Positions 44,076 through 55,048 of a stretch of DNA of 64,000 nucleotides are shown here, piece by piece; within the stretch, counting starts at the first letter, position 1, and each line of letters starts with the position of its first letter. The notes below the pieces were generated by a model. It was not told where the DNA came from, made no database searches, and was given only the letters and a program-made list of their open reading frames with translations. A program made the position numbers and the translations under genes. The stretch lies in contig CAXIPT010000002.1 in NCBI GenBank assembly GCA_964030475.1, positions 578,138 through 642,137 of the forward strand, written 5' to 3'. Source of the DNA: Tethya wilhelma (lineage: Eukaryota > Porifera > Demospongiae > Tethyida > Tethyidae).

Positions 44076-45052
44076 TTGGAGAGAAGTATTACTACTGAAA
44101 TGCACAAAGCTGTGGCCATACAAGTATTTCAGTGTAGGAATTCAACCATCATGCAAGCTGCTCAAATGGTAGCAGATGTTAGTGGCTCCTCTGCATATTC
44201 TGTTCGTAAATGGGCGGCCGAATACTACCTATCTCTTGTCAACGTAGCAAGAGATGACGTCAGTGCTTAGTGAGAGAGGAAAAACCTGAACCTCCCATAG
44301 TCTCATCAACAATGTAGAATTCCGATCCTGTGCTCGAGAATATGTACACAAGACATCTTATGTCCGTGGAGCTCCGAATATGACTTTGGAAAATTTCAAA
44401 GACTAGATAATATGACAAAAGAGTTAGCTTGGAAACAGCTCAAAATGGCTAATTAACTTGGGCTCAACTAGCACCACAAGGCAGGTTTTTTTGATGGACA
44501 TGAGAGAGAGGATGTGGTTGAAGATAGAGCAACATTTGTAACTTACCTTTCAATCATAGATAGGAGATGTAGCTACCCTGACCACGTACCACAACTACTG
44601 CTTGGAGATAAAGAGATGATTCAAGTTTACCACGATGAATCAACCTTCTACTCGAATGCTGTTATTGGGATGATGGTACACTGAGTGTTCTAAAACAGAA
44701 ATCCCTAGCTCAAGCCATGATGGTTTCTGATTTTATTGAAGAAGAGAGTTGTGATTATTTACAACATGATGGTAATAAAGCCGGGCTTCTTTTAGCAACT
44801 GATGGCTATTTTGAGAACAGCAAGTTGTTAACACAGGTAGAGAAGGCAATTGACATCTTTGAAGCCAAATATCCAGATGCACAAGGCATTTTCATTTTTG
44901 ACAATGCTCCATCCCACAAAAAGTGCTCCGATGACTCCCTTAATGCTGACAAAATGAATGTACGCCCTGGAGGCAAACATCCTGTGATGCGAGACACATC
45001 TTTCGAGGGGAAAGTTCAAAGCATTGTTCTTCCTGATGGGATTATTAATTAA
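44076..45052 (+). pseudogene. DDE transposase of the 'DGHERED' family, decayed
   Basis: Collinear plus-strand pieces: a helix-turn-helix-like start (STTEMHKAVAIQVFQCRNST), a broken middle including FFDGHEREDVVEDRATFV and VYHDESTFYSNAV (44500-44670, out of frame with both ends), and 44717-45052 with LATDGYFENSKLL, FIFDNAPSHKK, MNVRPGGKHPVMRD and VQSIVLPDG. The Asp of YHDEST and of DNAPSH are the presumed first two catalytic acids; the final Glu block is absent because a stop follows GIIN. Two or more frameshifts and stops lie between 44270 and 44700. It is a sister copy to 29930-30989 and complements it, as it keeps the catalytic core. Confidence 0.8.
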
Positions 45053-45158
45053 TAATTATACCATCAACTGCTCAAGAATATGACTTAGATAGTACACACC
45101 TACAACATAAAAACAAAATGCAGGATGTCATGTTACTTCACAGTTGCATTTGTAGCAC

Positions 45159-45417
45159 TCACCCAGATATTTTGAACGGACCAAGAAGCAATGGAGTAAC
45201 TGCCTCGCATGCAACATGGCCCAGCTTGACTCTAGATGGACATCTTAAAAGCACTTCCACACAGTTACTATCCCGTGAGTTGTAAGGATCTCTTAAGAAG
45301 CTCAACCTACATCCAAAGTCCACCTTGACATCCACCATCTCGTAGAACTTCACACCTCTACACTGAGTCACAAAATACACCAAATCTTCTATATTAAACT
45401 CAAAGCGCACTGCTACG
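45159..45417 (-). CDS. HIRAN-like domain exon
   Basis: A minus-strand exon starts after an AG at about 45418 and ends at a GT donor after ISG (about 45158). It reads CRGVKFYE, VDFGCRLSFLRDPYNSRDSN, VEVLLR, VKLGHVACEAV and LLGPF. The L-x-R-(E/D)PxNxxDxNxV...LGHV pattern matches the HIRAN domain, a small beta-rich DNA-binding domain found in HLTF/Rad5-type proteins and in many small invertebrate proteins. The next exon downstream could begin at about 45082 (gttgtag before GTGTGTAC) and would end soon after. No ATG exon was found upstream, so this is a partial gene or a retained fragment. Confidence 0.5.
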
Positions 45418-45687
45418 TATAATATTACAGCAATCTCTCTTTGTGGTTTATGACATCACATTTGAGGCACGTGATATTTATTCGTTATCAAAACGGAGGC
45501 ATGGCACCAAAAATCACAAATTACATCTTTCGTGTGCTGTTTTGCACTCATGATTCATTGTCAAGCCAAACCAAGTAGGTACTAACAAAACTACACATAT
45601 TATATAGAATTGAAAGGTAAGTTCTTCACTCTTACCTGGCATTTATTTGTCTGTATTGTGCCTAACACTATTGCACCTTGAAAATGA

Positions 45688-45948
45688 ATGTTTTGCCAAA
45701 TCGTACTTGTTCAGTGTGGATTTAAGAAACAGAATTGTTGTTGTGCTTATTCATATCCAAAGGCCTTTTTTCTTACCAGAATACCATTAAAAAATAATCT
45801 GCCTAACATTTTTACAAAATCGGTGCAAAGGTTGAAGCCATATATACAACAGGACGTGATGACACACCCCCTACTTCCAGATGAAGCATCACAAGACATT
45901 GTTGCTTACATGCATCATATCAATATTAGCTCAAATCCTGTATTGTGA
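45688..45948 (+). CDS. Hypothetical ORF, 86 aa
   Basis: ATG-initiated frame with a hydrophobic, Cys-rich beginning (CGFKKQNCCCAYSYP) and a more ordinary C-terminal half (VQRLKPYIQQDVMTHPLLPD). No known domain, signal or neighbour supports a function. It could equally be chance. Confidence 0.2.
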   Translation: MFCQIVLVQCGFKKQNCCCAYSYPKAFFLTRIPLKNNLPNIFTKSVQRLKPYIQQDVMTHPLLPDEASQDIVAYMHHINISSNPVL

Positions 45949-45949
45949 T

Positions 45950-47400
45950 AGAATCTGTAAAATGTAAAAAGTTATAAGTTTTGCTGTCATACATTGAAGC
46001 ACTGTATGTGATGTATCCAGTGGCGTAGCTAGTCTAAATTTCAGTAAAAGTAGTGAACTGGAGATATTGTGCATCTGTCTTTGTAAGCCAACAAATTTGC
46101 TCACATTGGTAGTCAAAATATATAGTAAATGTCATTTGTTCTTGATATGAAAATCTGGTGTTTTATCTTCTAGCTTCTTATTGCTCTGCTTGAGAGACTT
46201 TACCATTGAATCAATAAGCTGATTATGAATATCTGGGATACAAATAAGTAAAATTTCTCTCTGCCTATTTTTAGTGTACATTAAGAATTTGGATCATATT
46301 TATAGCTTGGTGATGGTTTCCCCTATTAATTAAGCTTGCCATGTTTTTTGACCTCAAAAGTAGCCTAATAATGTCCATTAACTCTCAGTAGCCAACAAAC
46401 AATAAGCAGCTAACACCTTGGCAAATAAATAAAAGTATAACATGTGCAGAGGATTACAGTAGTCGTTTAGTGTCTGTTACAGGATAATCTAAATTAAGAA
46501 TGGTAGCTCCATGATCTGAATGGAAAGTACTTATGTTCATAAACAGAAAGTACAATAGCTTATATCTCAGTAACTACAGTGTTTTGCAAGATTCTACACA
46601 ACCAAATTTTGATTTAACACTTACCTTCAAAACTGCGCCCATCAAACATGCCCCACATATAGTGTGCATTATCTAGAAATACAGTTGGACTGGATGTGCT
46701 TCAGATGACAGAGCTCTAGCTCTCAGCCTCTGGAGGTGATATGCTTGGCTGAGTTGGCTTATCCAGAGGGCCTGAAGACAAGGCTACTCTTCCACTTCAT
46801 TTCTAGACAAGAAGCCTGAGATCAGGGTGTACATGTCATAACTACTATTATCGCAATCTTGAATCACTACGTCAATTTTTTGAAACATAGCATTAATGGG
46901 CCAACTTGATAGACCTACTAGTGACGATGTTTAAACGTCAAAGGGGTAAGCCATTGTCATTGCAATGTAAAAGTTCATCAATAATTGATATTACCTCAAT
47001 AAACTAAAGCGTACTTGAAAATGTATAGTGCAAGGCATCTAATAGTGACGTATGGATCAGTTTGCCAGCAAGTGTTCTATATAATTATATATGTATGTCC
47101 TTAGGAATGGAATTTGTTTGTCACATCAAATTTGGAATGCAATTTTGTTCTGGTAAAGATCGTTACTTAGTAGGTGAACATATGCATGCAGGGTGAGTGT
47201 CTATTATTATCTTTGGTTTTAGTGAGCAAAGTCTGTTTTTGTGTAGGGTAACAGCTAGAAGGCAATGAAGGCTCCTATAATACTAGAGAGAGAAACAGCT
47301 GATAATCATTGACAATACTTATTCAACATCGTGGCTTGTTTGTCAGTGATCTGAGGTTCACTGCTGGTACATGTAGCAGCTGTTGACTGGCACAGTCTGC
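45950..47400. other. No gene recognised
   Basis: About 1.4 kb without convincing exons or repeat structure on either strand. Confidence 0.5.
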
Positions 47401-47401
47401 T

Positions 47402-47588
47402 ACGAGTTGCATGGGCAATAAGACTGATGTGATGTTAGCTTAGATGCATCACCCTTGTTGTGGATGTGTTGGACTCTTAAGCTAACCATTTCTCCCTTTG
47501 TTTTCCTTCTTTAATGCAGTCACTGGCCAACAATACGGGTGATGCATCTAAGCCAACATCACATCAATCTTACTGTCCATGCAACTAG
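47402..47588. mobile_element. Palindromic MITE-like unit
   Basis: 47402-47455 (cgagttgcatgggcaataag..., gcttagatgcatcaccc) is inverted at 47539-47588 (gggtgatgcatctaag..., ctgtccatgcaactag) around an ~80-bp centre. It lies directly beside the left end of the 47611-54675 element and is not repeated at its right end, so it is separate. Confidence 0.8.
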
Positions 47589-47610
47589 TATAGGATTGAC
47601 GTATCCTTGG

Positions 47611-49040
47611 TAGGGTATCCAAGCTGAAAAATAAAATTAGCAAAATCAAACCTAAACTAATGTACCAACCTTAGGTTAAGTAGAAACCACTTTCAATTTC
47701 AGCAGAACTATTCTATATTTTTTTGCTAGCCGCATTTCAATAACGTGTAATGTCGCGATTTAGCACACGTGACCAAAATTTTGCGCTGCACATGCGCGCA
47801 CACGGCGTCGAGCGTCGGCGATGATCGCAATGACAGCAACATTGAGGTAAGTAAGGCCAAGAGTTATTCATGTTTGTGTTATACATACTACCAGTATTTG
47901 AAGTTGCTAGGCCCTGATTTTGAAAATGTGGGCTAAAATATCCATAGATACAATCTGTCAATCATACATCAGAGGGTGCATGAATTTAGTACAAAAGGTT
48001 GCTTAATTATTAATATTTATGAAAACATTGACAAGTATTAAATAGCTAATTGTGTCAAGCCTGACAATGAGCAAGTGAAGCACCCCCAACTAAAAAAGTA
48101 GGGGTGCACCCCCTGTTCCTATCTCTCTGTACATGCAATGCAGCATGCAGTCTGTATAGTAAACAGGCCCCCGATGAGTAACGCTCACTCTGGCATTGTG
48201 TTAAAAGCCGGTTTGGTTTGGCCCATGGCTTTCTGGGAAGCTATATAGTCATTGTGCGATTGAAAGTGTCTGTGACAGTTAAACCTGAATTGGCTCAGTA
48301 GTGTGATGTCAGACCAGAGTATGATACCATGCCCTACAATGTAGTTGTATAAACAAATAAATGGAAGTTATTAGTTCTACTTAAAAAAAATCCATTAGCA
48401 TACTACTCTGAAGTAATGGTTGTATGTCTAGCTATGATATGTCTGTAGTGCATGATGATCATAACTTTATTGATTTAACTTGCATGCCGTGTATAATATA
48501 TGCAGGTATACATTCATCATGCTATAAAATCATCTGCAATGGCATCGAAACCAAATGAATTTAGTAAGTGGGGATGCCTGCAAGGTCTTTGTGTTCCAGA
48601 TCTAGAAGAGTAATTATTAAATAATGTGGTGAGAGGAGACCCTATTGGTACAGCTGTGAGTGATCCTCCATCTTATGGAGTTCTATTGGAACTGTATTAT
48701 TACGCAAATGAAGTAGCTAAGAGTGCATATCGGAAACCCAATAGAGTCCTTAAATGCTGGGTTGACTCACTCTTCCCACAATTCTCCATTTCACGTGCTG
48801 ATCGTCTAGAAGGAAGAGTACGGAGCATGCATGATGACCTAGAAACTATAGCCAGTAAACCAGAGCTTGATGGATATCTACTGAAGAAATGGATCCCTCA
48901 GCCAACAGGTGTTATTGTAATATTATGACTGTGTGTGTATGTGTGACTGCCGCTGCATGCATACATGTGTATATAATATTATACGTAGGAGCCAATTATT
49001 AACCCTCGGCGTGTGAAACACGCCAAAAGGGTTATAGTAG
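47611..49040. repeat. Left inverted arm
   Basis: 1,430 bp, reverse complement of 53317-54675. It begins tagggtatccaagctgaaaa, includes a promoter-like CpG-rich patch (47785-47830, gcgcgcacacggcgtcgagc) and ends at gggttatagtag. Confidence 0.9.
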
Positions 49041-52000
49041 TCGTTTTTTCCGTGTGTGTGTGTGTGTGTGTGTGTTCATTCTTATTCTGAAGAACAACAA
49101 GTCTACTCTGAAAATTAAGGACATAAGCATGGAGTACTGATGTTTATCTAAAAAAATGTGTATCAGAAGCTAAAAGCTTATAGTTCTTAAGCTATGCCAG
49201 GATTTTCAGTCCGAGCCATTGCTCGGGCGGCCATTTTGGCTACGTGGCCCCACCCACTAGCACTTGCACTACATATACATATATATATATAGCTATATAG
49301 CGAGCTAACAAGAGTTGTGCGCTAGCTGCACCTCACTAGAACACTGGAAGTCTGAGATAGCGACAGTGTCTCTATTAAAAATGCTTAGACGTAACAGAGT
49401 ATTTCTAGTCCAAGTGCTTAATTATTTTTTGCTAACTCTGCAGCAAGCTAGGTTGTAATAATATTATGATCGCGACGTTGCCTAAGTAGCCACGCCCATG
49501 CAACTGTAGAGTCTGCATTGCCAGCCTGGATGTTATACAGCTATAGAAAGTGTGGTTTACATGACATTGCGATGCTGATGGTATACATATAATCCATGCA
49601 TGCATGCCTCGATAGCCTTCTCAGAGTCAATGCCTAATTAATGAATTGATGCAATAAACATGCAGTGTGTATTACAGCATATATACGCCGAGGGTTGTGC
49701 ACCATGCATATGGTGCCTTTCATGTTTACTATTGGATGATCAAGGCATGTGCTACTATTATATTTTATTTCATTGATGGCAATTATTATATGTATCATAC
49801 ATGCCATTGTATAGGGAAGACCCAATCCCGTGCTACTGCAGTAACTGAAGAAATGATGAGACATAACCTCCATAGCAAGGATCTGGAAAAGATCCTCTTG
49901 AATCCCTGTCAGACTGACTGGATACTCCTACAAATCAGTTTTACATAGACCTCCATCAAATTCTGAAGACTAAGAGAATACCGGCAGAAGAGGCTGGAAT
50001 GATATATAGAACCATTGATCCTAAAATTTGACGTTCTACAACTAACAACAAGCAAGCTTACAGAAGGATACAGCATTTGGTAAGCAACTGTACTGAGCAA
50101 CTTGATGATTCAAGCAATGATGAGGCTCATGATCATCAGTTTGAGAAACACTCTAATAGTCTAGGCCATTATTCTGTTCGTAACATCAACCGGAGAGAGA
50201 AGGGTGCACGGAGAGAGAAGGGTGCACGATTAAGAAATAAATCATTACAGACATCCCTTAATGCTCTTAAACGAAAGTATAAACAACAGGAAGAAGAGAT
50301 TAACATCTATCAACTGCTGTTAAGAGCTATATAGAAGCCTCGTTGCTGAAAAGAATGCTGAAATTAGAGATATGAAGCATACTATTAAACAACATCAACT
50401 AACAATTGATCTGCTAGAGGATGAATTGACACAAGTGCTTAGTATAACTGACAGTGAAAGAGCAAAGCATAATGCTGAAATAGAAGACCTTGAGAAGCAA
50501 GTAAAACAGTTTCAAGATCAAAATTCATCAACATGCACAGAAACTTTTTTCTGCAAATCATACTCAGCTAGTACTTGAGCATTATATTACTCACTCTTGT
50601 CTATGCTTGTCAGTCGTAATGAATGTGATCCATTACCTTATTCCATCGATGAATACTGATCAATTGCGTCTACCAAGCAAGTCATGTGCAGCTTATATGC
50701 GAAGCCAGGAAATGCCAACGATAAGCAGCATTCAGAAAGCTAGTCAGTTATCCAAAGAGAAAGAATTGCACCTTAATAGTGATGGTACCATATTGGAGCA
50801 ACAGAAGAAAATTGCTTTCTTAATTAATGGATTAGTTTTTGGAATTCGAGATGTACCAAATGGGACTTCTGAGGTCGCCTTGGATGCACTTAAAGCTGAG
50901 ATAGCTAAGACCAACAAAGTGGCTACTGAGCTCGATCCAAATGCAGAATTACTTGAGATTAATAACGTTGTTTCATCCACATCAGATGGTGCATCAACAC
51001 AAGTAAAGTTTAATCGTCTTCTGGAAGGAGAAACTAGAAAACAAATTAGTGAAAATAAATGTAGCATGCATTTGGGTGTAAACCTTCGTCAAGTTGCAGT
51101 TGCAAAAGTGAAAGAACAGCTTACTGATTATTCAGCCAATGCAAAGACTAATCAAAGTTCTGATGATCAACGAATTTTATCTGAAGCTAACTCTTCAATA
51201 TCAGAAAGTTTTGAATCAGTTACCTGTAGTACAAATTCAGAAGCTGAAAGTGCATCAGATGAAGATGACCCAAGGGATTCTCAAGGTCATGTGGACTGTG
51301 ACGTAGACTTATTCATACATGAATTAGTAAAGCTATTTGGGCACCTTGGAACTCCAGAATACTGTCATGGGGCATCTACCTTTCATTCATTTCTCACACA
51401 GAAAGCAAAAGAATGCACACCTGGAGTAGATAAAGAGTACTATGAAGCTGCATCAAAAGTGGTTTTAGAGCGGCAAGTTGGCAGTATTATGTTACTGCTT
51501 GTAATGCAGGTCGTTTATATTTCCTACGATTGAGTTCTTGAATGAGCAAAAGCTAATCAAATCACTAAATCGTTTGGAGTCAAGTTGCCTACGCAAGCTA
51601 AAAGAGCCTGTACTGCTGGCAAACTTGAGATTGGAAGGACTAATGTTTGAAAAAATATATGCAGATATGATGATGTTGGTGAAATCCACAGAGCTGAACA
51701 AAACAGCTCTTACCACGAATGTGCACTACAAGGAACTTTTAGATTTTCTCAATGATTTAATTGAAAATCCGGCTGGTCTCCTTGATCCATATAATTGGGT
51801 GTTCAATAGTGAGCCTGCTCTCTATTCACTAGAATCCAAGAAATTAAACCACAGGTTGAGTGACTCATACATACCCATTCATCAAGAGTTATTAAAGCAT
51901 CATGAGACAGACACTTCACTTCTATTTCCAATGCTAGTTGCTGCCAGTGAGGCAATGTACTGCAAGCTTGAAACATACAAAGATCATCTTCCAGGTGGGC

Positions 52001-52829
52001 GTTACTATGAGGCTGATGACCACACATGCTCAGTGCTATCTAAACTACGACCTCACAATGATGCAACTGAAAGGGTATTTGGCAGCAATGATTGGTTAAG
52101 CAGAATCATGTTAAACATGGCACAATCTACTCGTTCTACGATGATAGAGTTTTCATATAACAAGACAATGGCATGGTTAAAGGCTCAAGGTGACCAGCAA
52201 AAAAAGATTCTAATTGCACTTGCACAACAACGTAGGAAGAAAGTCATTCAGGAGACACAGCAAGCTAAGCAACATTTATTAGAAATCCAACTGAAACAAC
52301 GAAAGGAGGCCATCGAAAAAATCAAGTCCAACCACTTATAGCATCACTGGAAGGATTGAATTTGAGAGTTCAAAGCATAACTTCACTCTCAATTCCTCAA
52401 TATGTTAAGGATGCTGAGTTAAAAACAATGATACAACGCCAAGTCCAACTACGTTTATTAGTGTACAATCAGAAAGGTGTTAAAATTAATCTTTCAGAGA
52501 GGGGAAGACCAAGAGAGCTCATGCAAGAACTTCAACAAGTGATCATTGAAAAACCTGTCCACCGTGTACGAATAAAATTATCTGGTCCAACAGATGCTAA
52601 TTGCCACCAAAATTTACATCATTTGTTTGATAGACCAACACTGTTAAGAGGAGTAGAGTTCAAGCACAGATTCAATATTGAAGGACAGCTTCAGTGGTTT
52701 GAAGCCAAAGTAGAGAAAGTGAGATGTAAGACGGTCTCTATATACTACAAGGAAACTGGTGAACGTCGTAACTTCACTCTCGAAGAAATACAAGATGATT
52801 TTATTTCAGGAGATATAATGGTAGTGTAA
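48541..52829 (+). pseudogene. Unclassified DDE-like transposase gene with C-terminal Tudor-like domain
   Basis: Coding pieces on plus: 48541 onward (MASKPNEFSKWGCLQGLCV), 48626-48928 (YGVLLELYYYANEVAKSAYR...DGYLLKKWIPQP), ~49815-49940, 50077-50334 (coiled coil), 50607-51533, 51538-52341 and 52356-52829. In the long pieces the motifs in order are LNSDGTILEQ, SSTSDGASTQ, CSMHLGVNLRQ, FGHLGTPEYCHGASTF, ERQVGS, LPGGRYYE and NDATERVFGSNDWLS. The two Asp blocks and the late Glu are candidate catalytic residues. The C-terminus (FKHRFNIEGQLQWFEAKV..., IYYKETGER...FTLEEIQDDF) looks like a Tudor/Agenet-type barrel. Frameshifts near 51487, 51535 and 52335 break it, so this copy is dead. I cannot place it in a named superfamily. 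Confidence 0.65.
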
Positions 52830-53202
52830 GACTTGTTATTGACACGTACTCTGAGTTGCAACCATTGCATGTAGTGGTGGCTGCTGGTGAATTAATTATG
52901 CAGATTCATTAATTTTGGTCACTTTCCCGAAAATGACATCGTCATGTATATATATGTTGTATGAGTTGATTTGAGATACAAAATAATTATAATTATACTG
53001 TTTACATATATATATTTTTTGATGATAGCATAATGTATTATAGTTTCTTTGGTATCATCAGAAAGCAATTAATGATAAACATTAACTCAGCAAATATTAA
53101 TTCATAGAATAATAATTATTACAAACAATCCAAGCAATGATCCATACATGTATCAACAGTACGTGCAAAGCACATAACTAATACTCATTCATCTACAGCT
53201 TT
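52830..53202. other. 3' flank of transposase gene within the 7-kb element
   Basis: AT-rich spacer between the transposase stop at 52829 and the inverted copy of coding sequence that begins at 53203. No ORF or repeat seen. Confidence 0.5.
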
Positions 53203-54675
53203 TAATTTCAGCATTCTTTTCAGCAACGAGGCTTCTATAGCTCTCAACAGCAGTTGATAGATTGTTAATCTCTTCTTCCTGTTGTTTATACTTTAAGAGC
53301 ATTAAGGGATGTCTGTCTACTATAACCCTTTTGGCGTGTTTTACATGCCGAGGGTTAATAATTGGCTCCTACGTATAATATTATATACACATGCATGCAT
53401 GCATGATGATCAGTGGCAGTCACACATACACACACAGTCATAATATTACAATAACACCTGTTGGCTGAGGGATCCATTTCTTCAGTAGATATCCATCAAG
53501 CTCTGGTTTACTGGCTATAGTTTCTAGGTCATCATGCATGCTCCGTACTCTTCCTTCTAGACGATCAGCACGTGAAATGGAGAATTGTGGGAAGAGTGAG
53601 TCAACCCAGCACTTAAGGACTCTATTGGGTTTCCGATGTGCACTTCATTTGCGTAATAATACAGTTCCAATAGAACTCCATAAGATGGAGGATCACTCAC
53701 AGCTGTACCAATAGGGTCTCCTCTCACCACATTATTATAATTACTCTTCTAGATCTGGAACACAAAGACCTTGCAGGCATCCCCACTTACTAAATTCATT
53801 TGGTTTCGATGCCATTGCAGATGATTTTATAGCATGATGAATTTGTACCTGCATATATTATACACGGCATGCAAGTTAAATCAATAAAGTTATGATCATC
53901 ATGCACTACAGACATATCATAGCTAGACATTACTTCAGAGTAGTATTATACAACTACATTGTAGGGCATGGTATCATACTCTGGTTTGACATCACACTAC
54001 TGAGCCAATTCAGGTTTAACTGTCACAGACACTTTCAATCGCACAATGAATATATAGCTTCCCAGAAAGCCATGGGCCAAGCCAAACCGGCTTTTAACAC
54101 AATGCCAGAGTGAGCATTACTCATTGGGGGCCTGTTTACTATACAGACTGCATGCTGCATTGCATGTACAGAGGGATAGGAACAGGGGGTGCACCCTACT
54201 TTTTTAGTTGGGGGTGCTTCACTTGCTCATTGTCAGGCTTGACACAATTAGCTATTTAATACTTGTCAATGTTTTCATAAATATTAATAATTAAGCAACC
54301 TTTTGTACTAATGATTGACAGATTGTATCTATGGATATTTTAGCCCACATTTTCAAAATCAGGACCTAGCAACTTCAAATACTGGTAGTATGTATAACAC
54401 AAACATAAATAACTCTTGGCCTTACTTACCTCAACGTTGCTGTCATTGCGATCATCGCCGACGCTCGACGCCGTGTGCACGCACGTGCAGCGCAAAATTT
54501 TGATCACGTGCGCTAAATTGCGACATTACACGTTATTGAAATGTGGCTAGCAAAAAAAATATAGAAGAGTTTCGCTGAAATTGAAAGTGGTTTCTACTTA
54601 ACCTAAGGTAGTTCTTCTTGGTACATTAGTTTAGGTTTAATTTTGCTACTTTTATTTTTCAGCTTGGATACCCTA
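53203..54675. repeat. Right inverted arm, with internal deletion
   Basis: 53317-54675 is the inverse of 47611-49040 and 53203-53316 is the inverse of 50247-50366. The jump occurs at gtctgtc/tactataaccc, where 1,206 bp of the left side is absent. Exon-like sequence for MASKPNEF and for the 48626-48928 frame is present here in reverse with point changes. Confidence 0.88.
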
Positions 54676-54929
54676 TCCTTGGTCAACTGCAGTGGCATAG
54701 TTTGTGTTATATTTAGCCATGATTTTAACAGGCTTTTGCAAACACACTAATTTTGATTTCAGTTTCAGGCCACCGCTTTATTAGGTTTTACTAAAACTCA
54801 CATGTGTGTTTCTCCAAATATGCAAGCAGGTACAGAGAGAATCGGTCAGGTAGTGAGCTCCTTCTGCTCCTCAGCNTTGCTCTGCATGAAGGCGCTCTTG
54901 CTTTAGATGAAGGCGGCTGCAGAGATCGA

Positions 54930-55048
54930 GACAGCGCCACGGTCGGCCGGCCGGCCAGCAGCACAGCTCACGCGCATGCGCAGCTATGAAAATTATCACG
55001 CAATGTACACGTGGCTCAGCACGTGGCTAGAGCCAGATCAGAGCAATT
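54930..55048 (+). promoter_or_regulatory. Promoter region of HECT gene
   Basis: Immediately upstream of the ATG at 55049 are GCGCATGCGC (54972-54981, NRF-1-like core) and two E-boxes CACGTG (55008-55013 and 55020-55025). The GCGCATGCGC plus CACGTG combination is the same as in the eIF3c promoter at 7869-8102. A CpG-rich ggtcggccggccggccagc tract precedes them. Confidence 0.55.

Larger units (their letters stand above)
47611..54675. mobile_element. ~7-kb foldback-type DNA transposon with ~1.4-kb inverted arms
   Basis: The left arm 47611-49040 and the right arm 53317-54675 are inverted copies with scattered small differences, running outward to tagggtatccaagctg / cagcttggatacccta. The right arm continues inward as an inverted copy of 50247-50366 (at 53203-53316), so it equals the left side minus 49041-50246. 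The arms carry the first coding exons of the transposase gene. No target-site duplication is obvious. The right end is followed within 200 bp by the HECT/integrase element. Confidence 0.85.
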
